NCBI GenBank assembly: GCA_018336015.1
Contig: JAGXQZ010000060.1
Span: forward strand, 62,001 to 126,000
Origin: Algoriphagus sp.
GTDB lineage: Bacteria; Bacteroidota; Bacteroidia; Cytophagales; Cyclobacteriaceae
Length of the DNA stretch: 64,000 nt
Reading direction: 5' to 3'
A model generated the notes under the pieces. That model did not search any database. It was not told where the DNA came from and was given only the letters and a program-made list of their open reading frames with translations. Made by a program: the position numbers and the translations under genes. This document shows, one piece after another, positions 28,408 to 37,566 of the stretch (the first letter of the stretch is position 1; each line of letters opens with the position of its first letter).

Positions 28408-29430
28408 ATGTTTAATATTAAAAATAGGTATGCATTTGCTACAGGCTTGGGAGTTTACTCCTTCCTGAACATCTATTTTTTGGATGGGGATCGTCTTTTT
28501 GCAGCCAAACTCGAAGCCACACCGCTTTTTTTTCTTATTCTCATGCTGTGCTTTTCAGTTTGGATGATTAACTGGGGCATCCAGCATTACTTTTTGAGTA
28601 AAAACACCAAGTTCCACCCGCTTATGTTACAGTTTGGGAGCAGTGCTTTGTGCATGGTGTTTCTTTCATTTATTTCTTCGGAAATCTCAGGGACTATTCT
28701 TGGAGGACCATTTTCCTTCTCACTTCAAAATTTTCTGCTCACCCTGGCATTTACTTCGCGCATCAACCTCTTTCTCAATTCGGTCAATGCCATTTATTTC
28801 TTTAGCGAAAAGCTAAAACAAAAAGCAGTCGAGACGGAAAAGCTCCGCTCTCTGACCTCTGAGGCAAAATTAGAATCTATCAATTCACATCTCAATCCCC
28901 ATTTCTTTTTCAATAATCTCAGCGCCCTTTCGGTACTCATACACCAAGATGTGGAGCTTGCAGACCGCTACCTGCAAAAGCTAAGTGAGATTTACAGATA
29001 TATCCTTAACAATCGTACGAATGAGCTGGTGAGGTTGGAACAGGAACTCCTTTTTCTGGAAAACTACCTGGAATTGCTTTCTATTCGGTTTGACCAGTCG
29101 ATTAGCTTTAAGGTTACCATTGATCCTAAATTCAACGAGTTGTTGGTACCTCCTGCAGTTCTTCAGTTGCTGGTGGAAAATGTTGTGAAGCACAATTACT
29201 TTACCCAAAAAGAACCATTGGAAGTCAGGATCTACTCGGAAGGAAAAGTGCTTAAAATCTGGAATAAAAAGCAAATCAAACCCGTCGTAGATGAATCCAC
29301 CGGCATAGGGCTTCAAAACATATCCGATCGTTACAAGTTTCTTAATCAACCTATCCGGATTGAAAATCAATCGGATCATTTTCTGGTAGAAATTCCTTTG
29401 ATCGATGTACAAGAATTTACTTTTAGTTGA
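28408..29430 (+). CDS. LytS/YehU-type sensor histidine kinase
   Basis: A 340-residue membrane histidine kinase. Four transmembrane helices (about 8-25, 38-56, 73-95, 105-130) are followed by a short coiled coil, a His_kinase domain with phospho-acceptor His165 in SHLNPHFFFNN, and a degenerate HATPase domain (LVENVVKHN, then STGIGLQNISDRY). It overlaps the LytTR regulator gene by 26 bases, and the two form a classical pair. The signal is unknown; there is no large extracellular domain, so it may sense membrane state or a neighbouring protein. Confidence 0.9.
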   Translation: MFNIKNRYAFATGLGVYSFLNIYFLDGDRLFAAKLEATPLFFLILMLCFSVWMINWGIQHYFLSKNTKFHPLMLQFGSSALCMVFLSFISSEISGTILGGPFSFSLQNFLLTLAFTSRINLFLNSVNAIYFFSEKLKQKAVETEKLRSLTSEAKLESINSHLNPHFFFNNLSALSVLIHQDVELADRYLQKLSEIYRYILNNRTNELVRLEQELLFLENYLELLSIRFDQSISFKVTIDPKFNELLVPPAVLQLLVENVVKHNYFTQKEPLEVRIYSEGKVLKIWNKKQIKPVVDESTGIGLQNISDRYKFLNQPIRIENQSDHFLVEIPLIDVQEFTFS

Positions 29431-30181
29431 AGACGAACCGCTAGCACAGGCCCGAATCAGGTCTATTCTTCAGAAAAATTATCCTACCTGGACCTTTGAA
29501 GAACCTATCCAGACGGTAAAAGACCTTAAAAGTGCATTGATAATGCAAGCGTCTTATGATCTTATCCTATGTGATATTCACTTGGCAGATGGCTTGAGCT
29601 TCAATGCATTCAAAGATGTAGAGGTGAAAGTGCCAATTATTTTTATTACAGCTTTTGATCAATATGCCCTGCAATCTTTTGAGCATAATTGCATTGATTA
29701 TGTTTTGAAACCTATTCAGGAGGAGCGTTTGATCCGGGCAATCGAGAAGTTCAGGACACTTTCCAAGGAAGGTACAGCCTCCTCCATTTCCAAGGAATTT
29801 GTAGAGGAGTTTTTGGGGAAATACGCGCAAAAAAACTTCAAAAAACGATTTTTGACCCGGTCAGGTAATCGATTGTGTTTTATTCCTGCTGATTCAGCCG
29901 CGTATTTTTTTGCAGAAGATGGAGTGACCTTTCTGATCGAATCAGGCTCTTCTCAGAAGCATATCGTGGATCATTCGCTCAATGAACTGGAAAAGGACCT
30001 GCTCGACCCCAATAAGTTCTACAGAATAAATCGATCAGTGATCATCAATTTGGATTACCTGATTGAAATGCGCCCCTATGTCAATGGCAGACTTGCCATA
30101 TCTCTTAATGCCAAGTCAGATGATCAGCTGATCGTGGCAAGAGAAAAAGTGAGTGAGTTTAAATCTTGGATCAATCAGTAA
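29405..30181 (+). CDS. LytTR-family response regulator
   Basis: A 258-residue transcription factor. The N-terminal receiver has phospho-acceptor Asp57 in YDLILCDIHLADG and the conserved KPI at about 104. The C-terminal LytTR DNA-binding domain spans about 150-255 and shows RFLTRSGNRL, YFFAEDGVTFL and FYRINRSVIINLDYL. It is translationally coupled to the kinase by a 26-base overlap. Direct targets are unknown; the adjacent fasciclin gene and the small exported protein downstream are plausible. Confidence 0.92.
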   Translation: MYKNLLLVEDEPLAQARIRSILQKNYPTWTFEEPIQTVKDLKSALIMQASYDLILCDIHLADGLSFNAFKDVEVKVPIIFITAFDQYALQSFEHNCIDYVLKPIQEERLIRAIEKFRTLSKEGTASSISKEFVEEFLGKYAQKNFKKRFLTRSGNRLCFIPADSAAYFFAEDGVTFLIESGSSQKHIVDHSLNELEKDLLDPNKFYRINRSVIINLDYLIEMRPYVNGRLAISLNAKSDDQLIVAREKVSEFKSWINQ

Positions 30182-30185
30182 AGAA

Positions 30186-30542
30186 ATGAAAGTTGTTTTT
30201 TGGGGATTGCTATTCTCCTTTTTTGTAAGTCAGAAAGGTTTTGCTCAAGAATATCCTTCCTATGACTCGCTTAAAAAATCGCTTACCCGTCTGGAAGCAG
30301 ACTTGTATCAAGTCCAACTTAATCTGCATCAGTCCCAAAAGCAGCTTAAAAGTGGAATTCTTGTGGCAACTTTGGGCTATACCGTCACCATCATCGGTGG
30401 TCAGCTTTTGGGGACAAAACCTGAATTAGGGGAGACTTTACTTTATGTTGGGGGAGCTACGGGTATAGTAGGTACTGTGGTGTTGTTTCATGGATTCAAA
30501 AAAATATCCCTAGGTCCGCCACTCCCACCGAGATCCTACTAA
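30186..30542 (+). CDS. Small exported protein of unknown function
   Basis: I do not recognise a family. The 118-residue product (start at 30186, MKVVFWG) has a signal peptide ending GFAQ at about residue 20, a short coiled-coil-like stretch (about 30-55, YDSLKKSLTRLEADLYQVQ), then two glycine-rich hydrophobic segments (about 56-75 and 84-102) that could be membrane helices, and a proline-rich tail. It begins four bases after the LytTR regulator stop, so it is the third gene of that operon and may be part of the same signalling unit. An in-frame ATG at 30153 overlaps the regulator and is less likely. Confidence 0.65.
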   Translation: MKVVFWGLLFSFFVSQKGFAQEYPSYDSLKKSLTRLEADLYQVQLNLHQSQKQLKSGILVATLGYTVTIIGGQLLGTKPELGETLLYVGGATGIVGTVVLFHGFKKISLGPPLPPRSY

Positions 30543-30543
30543 G

Positions 30544-32124
30544 CTATTTCTTAGCGGCAGTTTCTTGATCAGGTCCTATTGGGCTGACGAGGATTACTTT
30601 TTCCCGATCTACCATGACGGATCCAGGTGCAGAACCTTTGACTTTTCTCACGTATTTGGCTTCGGTGTACATCACCGGGGCGAGTGTGTCTGATTTGAGT
30701 TTGGAATAAAAGGCAGCCAACTGAGCAGCCCTTTCTAAGACTCTTTGAGGGACTACCGTCATTCCTCTCATCCTGATGATTACATGTGAGCCAGCAGCCT
30801 GTCTGGCATGCATCCAAATGTCCTCTTTTCGGGCAAAGCTCCGTTGCATTTCATCATTGTCCTTGGCTGATTTACCCACCCAAATGGTGAACCCTTCATA
30901 TTCAAATACCTTAAAGGGCAAGCTTTCCGCGTCTTTCTTGTCCCGGATGTCCTCCTTGTGGGTTTTTTGAAAATTTTTCAGCCCTCTGAAATCCCTCACT
31001 ACACCCAGTGCTTGAAGCTTTTCTTTCAATTCAGTTTCTAAAACCCGTTTTGCCTGAATGGTTTTTTCGAGTTGATCGAGTTCTAATTGTCGATTTTTTG
31101 ATTTTCGATACAGGGATTCTGCCAGGTCCTGAGGCTTTTGATTGGGTTTTAGGCTGACTTTCACCATCGATCCGGTATAGAAATTTTCCAATTCCACTTG
31201 CTGAACTCCTTCCGTGAATTGGTGAAGGTTAGCCATGATTACATCTGCCAATTGGGAAGGAGGTGGTGTGTTTTTCAACTCTTCCAGCTTTTCTGAGGAT
31301 TTTTTGAGGTAGGACTCGGTTTTCTTGAGTTGGTCAGTGTATCCTTTTAGGAGTTGATTTTTCTCTTTTTCGAAGGTGCCGATAACCAAGGCTTTGTAGA
31401 AAAGCTCGTTGACTGCGGTGATTGGATCAGAGTGAGTACTGATCGGATTTGGTTCTGGAAGAAGGCTCAGAGTGACTTCTCCCTCTTTTTCCACCAATGA
31501 AAAAAGCGGTGTATCCAGCAAGTCCAGGATCTCTTGCATCAAGGCCCACTTGGTCTTGAGGTCAGATTCCGGATAGTTCCGCTCCTTGAGCCAGTTTCGC
31601 GGAATAGCGCCTAACGTGGGCAGAAATTGGGCAGCATTTCCTGTTAGGGATTCAAAACGATCCCAAGTCAGGTCTATCGGTCTCTCCAAACTCCTCCAGT
31701 CCAAGGTCTTGTCCTCCTTGATTTCATTTCTGAAAAGTAGAGCTGGTGCGGTGGAATCCCCTCTATAAAGCAGCACGTTGCTGCGATTTCCATGGAGTTT
31801 AAGCACCAGGATTTTGCCGGAGGCTAAGTCAAACCGAAGCGCTCTTTCGAAGGAAAATACGGTACACGTATGGATCACATCTCCAATGAGTTCCTCAAAG
31901 AGATCAATGGTATTTCTTCGGGCGCGGGCATATTGTGTGGGAAAACTCAGGTAGACTTGCGGTGGAAGCAGATGCGCCCGGATAAACCGAAGTTCACCTG
32001 CTCTCTCTGTCTCAATGATCAGTTCATCCTTGCTTTGCGAAAAGCTAGCGGTAATCTCTGCGCCGGAAAACGCATCTGAAAGCGCAGGGGCGAGGTATCG
32101 TAAGAAATGATAATTGAGATGCAT
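30544..32124 (-). CDS. NFACT family RNA-binding protein (RqcH/FbpA-like)
   Basis: A 526-residue protein with the NFACT architecture: NFACT-N (about 1-220), a long coiled coil (about 240-380) and a C-terminal NFACT-R domain (about 395-510) with FEGFTIWVGKSAKDND-type sequence and the IWMHARQAAGSHVIIR motif. RqcH binds stalled 50S-peptidyl-tRNA complexes and adds alanine tails; bacterial relatives were formerly called fibronectin-binding proteins. The conserved DIWMHARQ region is intact. The start overlaps the stop of the upstream MBL gene, so the two are coupled. Confidence 0.88.
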   Translation of the reverse strand: MHLNYHFLRYLAPALSDAFSGAEITASFSQSKDELIIETERAGELRFIRAHLLPPQVYLSFPTQYARARRNTIDLFEELIGDVIHTCTVFSFERALRFDLASGKILVLKLHGNRSNVLLYRGDSTAPALLFRNEIKEDKTLDWRSLERPIDLTWDRFESLTGNAAQFLPTLGAIPRNWLKERNYPESDLKTKWALMQEILDLLDTPLFSLVEKEGEVTLSLLPEPNPISTHSDPITAVNELFYKALVIGTFEKEKNQLLKGYTDQLKKTESYLKKSSEKLEELKNTPPPSQLADVIMANLHQFTEGVQQVELENFYTGSMVKVSLKPNQKPQDLAESLYRKSKNRQLELDQLEKTIQAKRVLETELKEKLQALGVVRDFRGLKNFQKTHKEDIRDKKDAESLPFKVFEYEGFTIWVGKSAKDNDEMQRSFARKEDIWMHARQAAGSHVIIRMRGMTVVPQRVLERAAQLAAFYSKLKSDTLAPVMYTEAKYVRKVKGSAPGSVMVDREKVILVSPIGPDQETAAKK

Positions 32125-32888
32125 CAGGACAAAGTTAACTCCATGCCGTCAAAGGCGAGGAAGATTCCTTCGGGAAGCGCTTGTTCTACCTCTTGGTGGA
32201 GGCCCAATCGATGAGAGATATGGGTGAAAAAGGTTTTTTTAGCCCCTATTTTCAGTGCTTGATCGATGGCTTGATCTAGAGTGAAATGCGAGATATGCGG
32301 GTCTTTTTGCAAGGCGTTGAGCACCAAAATTTCGCTTCCTTCCAGCAAGGCCAATGTGGAATCTGGAATATAATTGGCATCGGTGATGTAGCTAAAGTCA
32401 CCGATTCGGAATCCCAATACGGGCAATTTGTAATGAAGGACAGGCAGGGGGGTGATGGCTAATCCTTGGATGTGAAAGGGGTTTTCATCGATTTCCACGC
32501 AGGCTACTTGGGGTACACCCGGGTATTTTTTATCGCTGAAGATGTAGGAATACTCACGTTTAAGCTGGTCGATTACTTGCTTTTTACCAAAGACAGGCAT
32601 GTCTTTTTGCTGCATGAAATTAAAAGGACGTATGTCGTCCAGACCAGCCGTATGATCTTTATGCTCATGGGTAAAGACCACTGCATCGAGTCTCCTGATT
32701 CCGGATTGCAGCATTTGCATGCGGAAGTCAGGTCCCGTGTCCACGACTAAAGAGACCCCCTTGGACTCGATGTGTACAGAGGTTCGAAACCGCTTGTCGC
32801 GATAGTCCAGTGACTTACAAACCCTGCATTCGCAGCCGATCACGGGTACGCCCTGAGAAGTGCCTGTTCCTAAAAATGTGACTTTCAA
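32124..32888 (-). CDS. MBL-fold metallo-hydrolase, PhnP-like
   Basis: A 254-residue zinc-dependent hydrolase of the metallo-beta-lactamase fold. The metal ligands are His74, His76, Asp78 and His79 in THEHKDH, followed by later histidines in FFTHISHRLGLH. A cysteine cluster GCECRVC at residues 18-24 matches the structural zinc site of PhnP-type phosphodiesterases. It probably hydrolyses a cyclic phosphodiester. It overlaps the genes on either side by four bases or less. Confidence 0.88.
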   Translation of the reverse strand: MKVTFLGTGTSQGVPVIGCECRVCKSLDYRDKRFRTSVHIESKGVSLVVDTGPDFRMQMLQSGIRRLDAVVFTHEHKDHTAGLDDIRPFNFMQQKDMPVFGKKQVIDQLKREYSYIFSDKKYPGVPQVACVEIDENPFHIQGLAITPLPVLHYKLPVLGFRIGDFSYITDANYIPDSTLALLEGSEILVLNALQKDPHISHFTLDQAIDQALKIGAKKTFFTHISHRLGLHQEVEQALPEGIFLAFDGMELTLS

Positions 32889-33163
32889 AATTTCAGGGTG
32901 GTTTGTCTTAACTCGGTTAAGAAATCTTGGTTGGTTTTGTCCTTGAACTCCTGAGGATCCAAATTCAATTCGGACAAGATATCAATCAGCGCGTTGATTT
33001 TTCCTTCCAAAGGAAAATACTTGTTGACGATTACAATTTTGGTCTCTTTGAGTACACAATAGCCTGATTTGAAATTTCCCTTTTCGTAGCGTAGGATATA
33101 GCTGGAGGCCGAAAAGAGGCTTTCTAGTTTGTCCAAAAAGTGTTTAGTGTACTTTACTGCCAT
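32885..33163 (-). CDS. Conserved small protein of unknown function
   Basis: A 92-residue soluble protein without signal peptide or membrane segment. The pattern 'KYTKHFLDKLESLF...YEKGNFKSGYCVL...KIVIVNKYFPLEGKI' suggests a compact alpha/beta fold. I believe it is conserved in Cytophagales but cannot name a function. It overlaps the MBL gene by four bases and begins three bases after the response regulator stop, so the minus-strand row from 34.3 to 30.5 kb looks like one operon. Confidence 0.7.
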   Translation of the reverse strand: MAVKYTKHFLDKLESLFSASSYILRYEKGNFKSGYCVLKETKIVIVNKYFPLEGKINALIDILSELNLDPQEFKDKTNQDFLTELRQTTLKF

Positions 33164-33166
33164 GGA

Positions 33167-33544
33167 TTAGCTTAAGAATTTTTTGACTGTAGCCAATACG
33201 ACGTCATAGTCGAGCGGTTTTTGGATAAAATCATTAAACCCAAATTTTCTGAAATCTTCAGGGGTATAGTTAGCTGCATTGCCCGAAATGGCGATGATCG
33301 GAAGCTTGCTTTTGACAGGATCTGCGAGGTTTCGGATCTCAAGGGTGCATTGGACTCCGTCCATTATCGGCATGGTAATATCCATCAGGATAAGGTCAAA
33401 ATCTTCGTTGGCCAGCATTTCAAGCACTTGCTTTCCGTTTCGGGCAGCTTTCATTTGATAATTTTCAAAGGCCAAAACGTTTTTGGTCAAATTGATGATG
33501 ATGGAACTATCCTCACCTACCAATATTTTTTTTTCGCTGCTCAT
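33167..33544 (-). CDS. Single-domain response regulator
   Basis: A 125-residue receiver-only protein: the acidic pocket VGEDSS, phospho-acceptor Asp55 in FDLILMDITMPIMDG, the conserved Thr/Ser position (AISGN) and KPL lysine near 112. It has no output domain, so it acts by protein-protein contact or as a phosphate relay. It overlaps the REC-HPt gene upstream by four bases. Confidence 0.9.
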   Translation of the reverse strand: MSSEKKILVGEDSSIIINLTKNVLAFENYQMKAARNGKQVLEMLANEDFDLILMDITMPIMDGVQCTLEIRNLADPVKSKLPIIAISGNAANYTPEDFRKFGFNDFIQKPLDYDVVLATVKKFLS

Positions 33545-34293
33545 GATTCAAAAATGGTTTCGTTATTGAAAAATTCTTGGAATTCAAGAATGTGTTTTTT
33601 TAGAACTTTAATCTCGTCTTTGAATTCAAGAGACTTGTTTTGTCTCCCCAAAAGTTCGCAGACCTGGCTTTGATTAAATATTTTGGTGGCACCTAAGGTG
33701 CCTGAATTGCCTTTTAAGGTGTGAATTTTATCCAATAATTCGATAGAAATTCCTTCAGCGGAAGCTTGCTCGATCGAAGCGATTGCTTCTGCGCATTCGG
33801 TGATAAAATCGAGATAAACTTTTTTGATTGCTTCCCTGGAGTTGTATTTAAGAAGCTGGGAAATGGTTTCCAGGTTTAGTGTTTCCGCAGAAGGCAGAGC
33901 TTTTTCATTATCATTTTCCTGAGCAGCCTGTTTTTTGAAATGAGACTGAATGGTTAGGATAAACTCTCTCGGACGAATAGGTTTGGCAATGAAATCATCA
34001 AAACCCTGATCAATAAAGTTTTGCCGATCTCCATCGTCAGCAAATGCAGTCACAGCCAAAATCGGACAGGAACCAAACTCGTTTTCCCGGATTTTTTTCA
34101 TGGCGGTAATCCCATCCATTCGGGGCATCTGAATGTCCATCAAGATCAAATCAAAAGGAGTAGCCGTGGCCATTTCAATGGCCTCCATGCCATTGTGTGC
34201 GGATTTGAAATCGTAGAGCTGGCCGACCAGATTTTCAAAAAGCTTCCTGTTCAGTTCATTATCGTCCACAATCAGGACTTTTTTGCTTTTCAT
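33541..34293 (-). CDS. Response regulator with C-terminal HPt domain
   Basis: A 250-residue phosphorelay protein. The receiver (about 4-120) has Asp53 in LMDIQMPRMDG and a KPI lysine at about 104. After a linker, an HPt domain (about 140-240) carries the phosphorylatable His191 in IHTLKGNSGTLGA. REC-HPt proteins shuttle phosphate between hybrid kinases and final regulators. I use the ATG at 34293 rather than the GTG three bases upstream. It is coupled to the single-domain regulator. Confidence 0.9.
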   Translation of the reverse strand: MKSKKVLIVDDNELNRKLFENLVGQLYDFKSAHNGMEAIEMATATPFDLILMDIQMPRMDGITAMKKIRENEFGSCPILAVTAFADDGDRQNFIDQGFDDFIAKPIRPREFILTIQSHFKKQAAQENDNEKALPSAETLNLETISQLLKYNSREAIKKVYLDFITECAEAIASIEQASAEGISIELLDKIHTLKGNSGTLGATKIFNQSQVCELLGRQNKSLEFKDEIKVLKKHILEFQEFFNNETIFES

Positions 34294-34333
34294 CACAATC
34301 CTATTGATTTTTGATTGTATAAACGATTCAGAT

Positions 34334-35242
34334 TTGACCGGTCAACGATTTTTGATTCTTGTGGTAGGGCCTACCGGGGTGGGTAAAACCGATCTCTGCT
34401 TAAAGCTAGCCAAAAAATTTCACACCCAAATTATTTCCTGTGACAGCAGACAATTTTATCGGGAAATGACCCTTGGTACTGCCAAACCAAGTCCTGCCGA
34501 ACTCGCTGAAGTACCTCATCATCTGATCAATTCCCTCTCGATCGAAGAGGATTACGATGTACGGAAATTTGAACAAGACGCAATCTCCATCCTCGATCAG
34601 CTTTATCAAACACACCAAGTGGTCATCATGACGGGGGGCAGCGGGCTCTTTGCCGATACAGTGGTCAAAGGCTTGGACGATATCCCTGATGTAGATCCTG
34701 AGATAAGGCAAGAAATTATCAAGGAGTTTGAAGAAAAAGGGTTGGAATGGTTGCAGCAAGAAGTTGAAAAAGTAGATCCCGAATACTTTGAGTTGGTCGA
34801 TCGCCAAAACCCGCAACGGTTGATGAGAGCACTAGAAGTAGGTCGAGGTACAGGTTTGAAATTCAGCAGCTTTCGAGTGAAAAAGAAAGTGGAGAGGCCT
34901 TTTAAAACAATCAAAATCGGACTCTATCGGGATCGGGAAGAACTGTACCAGCGAATCGATTTGCGCATGGAACAAATGATCGAGGCAGGGCTGTTCGATG
35001 AGGCGGATGCACTTTTTGGAAAGCGGAAGTTGAATGCGCTACAGACTGTAGGATACTCTGAAATTTTCGGATACCTCGAGGGAAAGTACGATAGGGAAGA
35101 GGCTGTCCGTTTGCTTAAACGCAATTCTAGAAGATACGCCAAGCGGCAATTGACTTGGTTTAGAAGAGATCCTGAAATCCAATGGTTTCAGCCTGCTCAA
35201 GAAAATGAAATGATAGCCTTGATAGAGGCTCAGATGGCTTGA
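34334..35242 (+). CDS. miaA: tRNA dimethylallyltransferase
   Basis: MiaA transfers a dimethylallyl group to A37 of tRNAs that read UNN codons. The P-loop GPTGVGKTDL is near the N-terminus, followed by the conserved CDSRQFYREMTLGTAKPS, the RALEVGRGTG and ALQTVGYSEIF motifs and the C-terminal RRYAKRQLTWFRRDP. No ATG lies in a sensible position. I use TTG at 34334, which leaves about 12 residues before the P-loop as in homologues; TTG at 34283 would overlap the divergent REC-HPt start. The 3' end overlaps the convergent small membrane protein gene by 13 bases. Confidence 0.92.
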   Translation: MTGQRFLILVVGPTGVGKTDLCLKLAKKFHTQIISCDSRQFYREMTLGTAKPSPAELAEVPHHLINSLSIEEDYDVRKFEQDAISILDQLYQTHQVVIMTGGSGLFADTVVKGLDDIPDVDPEIRQEIIKEFEEKGLEWLQQEVEKVDPEYFELVDRQNPQRLMRALEVGRGTGLKFSSFRVKKKVERPFKTIKIGLYRDREELYQRIDLRMEQMIEAGLFDEADALFGKRKLNALQTVGYSEIFGYLEGKYDREEAVRLLKRNSRRYAKRQLTWFRRDPEIQWFQPAQENEMIALIEAQMA

Positions 35243-35565
35243 AATCCACTGATTTTTGCTACCCAATTGTAAGGGGCTTTTTTGATCAGTTGATTGTATT
35301 GGAAGCGGTTAATCTTGAGCTCGCGGATCAGATCCAAGCTGGATTGGGAAATGGGATTTTTCTGATCTGTATTTTTCCACGCGGTCAAAATCTGATCGGG
35401 ATCGGGGAGTTCCTCTGACTTAAGTCCAAGTTCTGGATGGGCTTGGGAAAGTTTGGCGAACAGCTCGTGCTGAAGGTTTAATTTCCTCAACATGGTAATT
35501 CTCACCGTCAGGAAGAACAGCATGCAAGCGCCTCCCATAGTCAAAAACAAGGGTATGTATCCCAT
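35230..35565 (-). CDS. Small membrane-anchored protein of unknown function
   Basis: A 111-residue protein with one N-terminal transmembrane helix (about 3-24) and a cytoplasmic, mainly helical, charged tail. No family is recognised. It begins one base after the pfkA stop, in the same direction, so it is probably co-transcribed with pfkA; its 3' end overlaps the miaA 3' end by 13 bases. Confidence 0.65.
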   Translation of the reverse strand: MGYIPLFLTMGGACMLFFLTVRITMLRKLNLQHELFAKLSQAHPELGLKSEELPDPDQILTAWKNTDQKNPISQSSLDLIRELKINRFQYNQLIKKAPYNWVAKISGFQAI

Positions 35566-35566
35566 A

Positions 35567-36541
35567 TCAAATGCTTAAGATATCAATCAGTTTGAGGTGG
35601 TCGGGGATAAGTGGTTTGGGTTTGCCAATGCAATCTGCGAATGGGGTATACACTACTTCCATCTTCATCACTCCGGCCATGCAATTGGTTTTTCCTTCCA
35701 AAAGGCCTTCTACTGCAGCCATGCCACAACGGCTTGCCAACACCCGGTCTCTTGCAGTGGGCTTACCTCCGCGTTGAATATGTCCTAGTGTCGTTACTTT
35801 AAATTCTTTGTTGGGGTCTTTGATTTTTTCCTTGACCATTTTCATGATCTCTTCAGCACTTCCGAGGGAATCACCCTCAGCCACTACAATGATGCTGGAG
35901 GTTTTGGTCTTTCTCAGATTTTTGAGGGACTTGACCACTTGGTCTAGGTCGGTTTTGGTTTCAGGCACCATGACAAATTCGGCACCGCCGCCAATGCCGG
36001 ACTCAACAGCGATAAACCCAGCATCTCTTCCCATTACTTCCACAAAGAAAATACGGTCGTGTGCTGCTGCCGTGTCTCGGATTTTGTCGATTGCTTCCAG
36101 TGCCGTATTTACTGCAGTATCAAATCCAATGGTGAAATCCGTACCGTAAATGTCGTTGTCAATTGTGCCCGGGCAACCTACTGTCGGGATTCCATATTCT
36201 TCGAAAAACACCTTAGCACCAGTAAATGTACCATCACCGCCAATCGCTACCAATCCTTCGATTCCAAGCGCTTTTAAGTTTTCATAGGCTTTCTTTCGCC
36301 CCTCGGGAGTTCGGAATTCCATCGAACGGGCAGATTTCAAGATTGTGCCTCCTCGCTGGACAATATTGGAAACCGAATGAGATTGAAGTCTTTTGATGTC
36401 ACCTTCGATCATCCCTTCGTACCCGTGGTAGATCCCATAGACTTCCAAGCCTCGATAGATCCCTGTCCGAACCACAGCGCGGATGCAGGCATTCATTCCG
36501 GGTGAATCTCCACCTGAGGTGAAAACGGCGATTTTTTTCAT
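35567..36541 (-). CDS. pfkA: ATP-dependent 6-phosphofructokinase
   Basis: A 324-residue glycolytic enzyme phosphorylating fructose 6-phosphate. Visible motifs include FTSGGDSPGMNACIR at the N-terminus, IGGDGTFTGA (nucleotide site), GCPGTIDNDIYGTD with the catalytic aspartate, VEVMGRDAGFIA (substrate site) and LGHIQRGGKPTARDR. Length fits the bacterial ATP-PFK group. A TATTTTTG box (reverse strand, 36563-36570) lies about 22 bases upstream of the start and could be its -7 promoter element, though no clear -33 element was found. Confidence 0.96.
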   Translation of the reverse strand: MKKIAVFTSGGDSPGMNACIRAVVRTGIYRGLEVYGIYHGYEGMIEGDIKRLQSHSVSNIVQRGGTILKSARSMEFRTPEGRKKAYENLKALGIEGLVAIGGDGTFTGAKVFFEEYGIPTVGCPGTIDNDIYGTDFTIGFDTAVNTALEAIDKIRDTAAAHDRIFFVEVMGRDAGFIAVESGIGGGAEFVMVPETKTDLDQVVKSLKNLRKTKTSSIIVVAEGDSLGSAEEIMKMVKEKIKDPNKEFKVTTLGHIQRGGKPTARDRVLASRCGMAAVEGLLEGKTNCMAGVMKMEVVYTPFADCIGKPKPLIPDHLKLIDILSI

Positions 36542-36678
36542 TTACCTTGATGTTAAGCGCCGCAAAAATAGAGATTAAAGGAGGAAATACGGTGTTTCTT
36601 TCGAAAATAGATCTTGTATTTTTCGGACATCTTTCCAATAACTATTACCTATTTTCAGGTATTCGTCACCTAATTAAA

Positions 36679-37566
36679 ATGCAACCAATTTCTTCCAAAT
36701 CTTCTTTTGATCTTCCTGCTATCGGGTTGGGTTGTATGTCCTTACCGATCGATTACACGGCAGCAAAAGCCGTTTTAGACCAAGCTTTTGACTTGGGAAT
36801 TACGTTTTTTGACACGGCAGACCTTTATCAGCGAGGGCTCAATGAGCAACATCTTGGTAAAGGACTCTCTGGAAGAAGAGCTCAGGTCATTTTGGCTACC
36901 AAAGTGGGCAATCAATGGAATTCCTCCGGATCTTCGTGGTCCTGGAATCCCACCAAATCCTACATTCTCCAGGCTGTGGAAGAAAGTCTAAAACGACTCA
37001 AAACGGACTACATCGACCTTTATCAACTTCATGGGGGCACTTTGGAAGACCCATGGGATGAGACCTTGGAAGCTTTTCAGCTACTTAAGGAGCAAGGGAA
37101 AATCCTGGCGTTTGGGATTTCCTCCATCCGACCCAATGTCATCCGGAAGGTGATGGCCATGACTCCGCCCAAATCCATCATGATGCAGTACAGTCCCCTG
37201 GACCGCAGGCCTGAAGAGGAGGTATTTCCACTTCTGGAAAAAGCGGATACTCGGGTGCTGGTCCGTGGAGCTTTTGCCAAAGGCTTACTGATAGATAAGC
37301 CTGAAGCGGCCTTTTTGGACTTCTCTCAATCGCAAGTTTCCCAAATCCGAAGCGCCATTGCTGAATCAGGATGGATGCCTGAAGCAGTTTTGATCCGATA
37401 TGGTCTGTCGCAGGGAGCGGTTGGCAGTCTGATTGTTGGGGCGAGTTCGGCGACCCAAGTTCGTCAGCTGGTCAAGGGATATGAGGAGAGCCAAATGGTT
37501 CCGGATGAAATTATACGCCGATTGCAAGTCAATTTTCCCGCTAATCGGTATACAGATCATCGTTAA
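36679..37566 (+). CDS. Aldo/keto reductase
   Basis: A 295-residue NAD(P)H-dependent oxidoreductase with a TIM-barrel fold. The AKR tetrad is present: Asp45 and Tyr50 in FFDTADLYQRG, Lys75 in LATKVG, and the histidine in LYQLHGG. Late motifs (GASSATQV) contribute to cofactor binding. The start at 36679 fits the family; the frame extends upstream to 36547 without homology, and that extension overlaps the pfkA promoter region. The substrate is unknown. It is divergent from pfkA. Confidence 0.88.
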   Translation: MQPISSKSSFDLPAIGLGCMSLPIDYTAAKAVLDQAFDLGITFFDTADLYQRGLNEQHLGKGLSGRRAQVILATKVGNQWNSSGSSWSWNPTKSYILQAVEESLKRLKTDYIDLYQLHGGTLEDPWDETLEAFQLLKEQGKILAFGISSIRPNVIRKVMAMTPPKSIMMQYSPLDRRPEEEVFPLLEKADTRVLVRGAFAKGLLIDKPEAAFLDFSQSQVSQIRSAIAESGWMPEAVLIRYGLSQGAVGSLIVGASSATQVRQLVKGYEESQMVPDEIIRRLQVNFPANRYTDHR

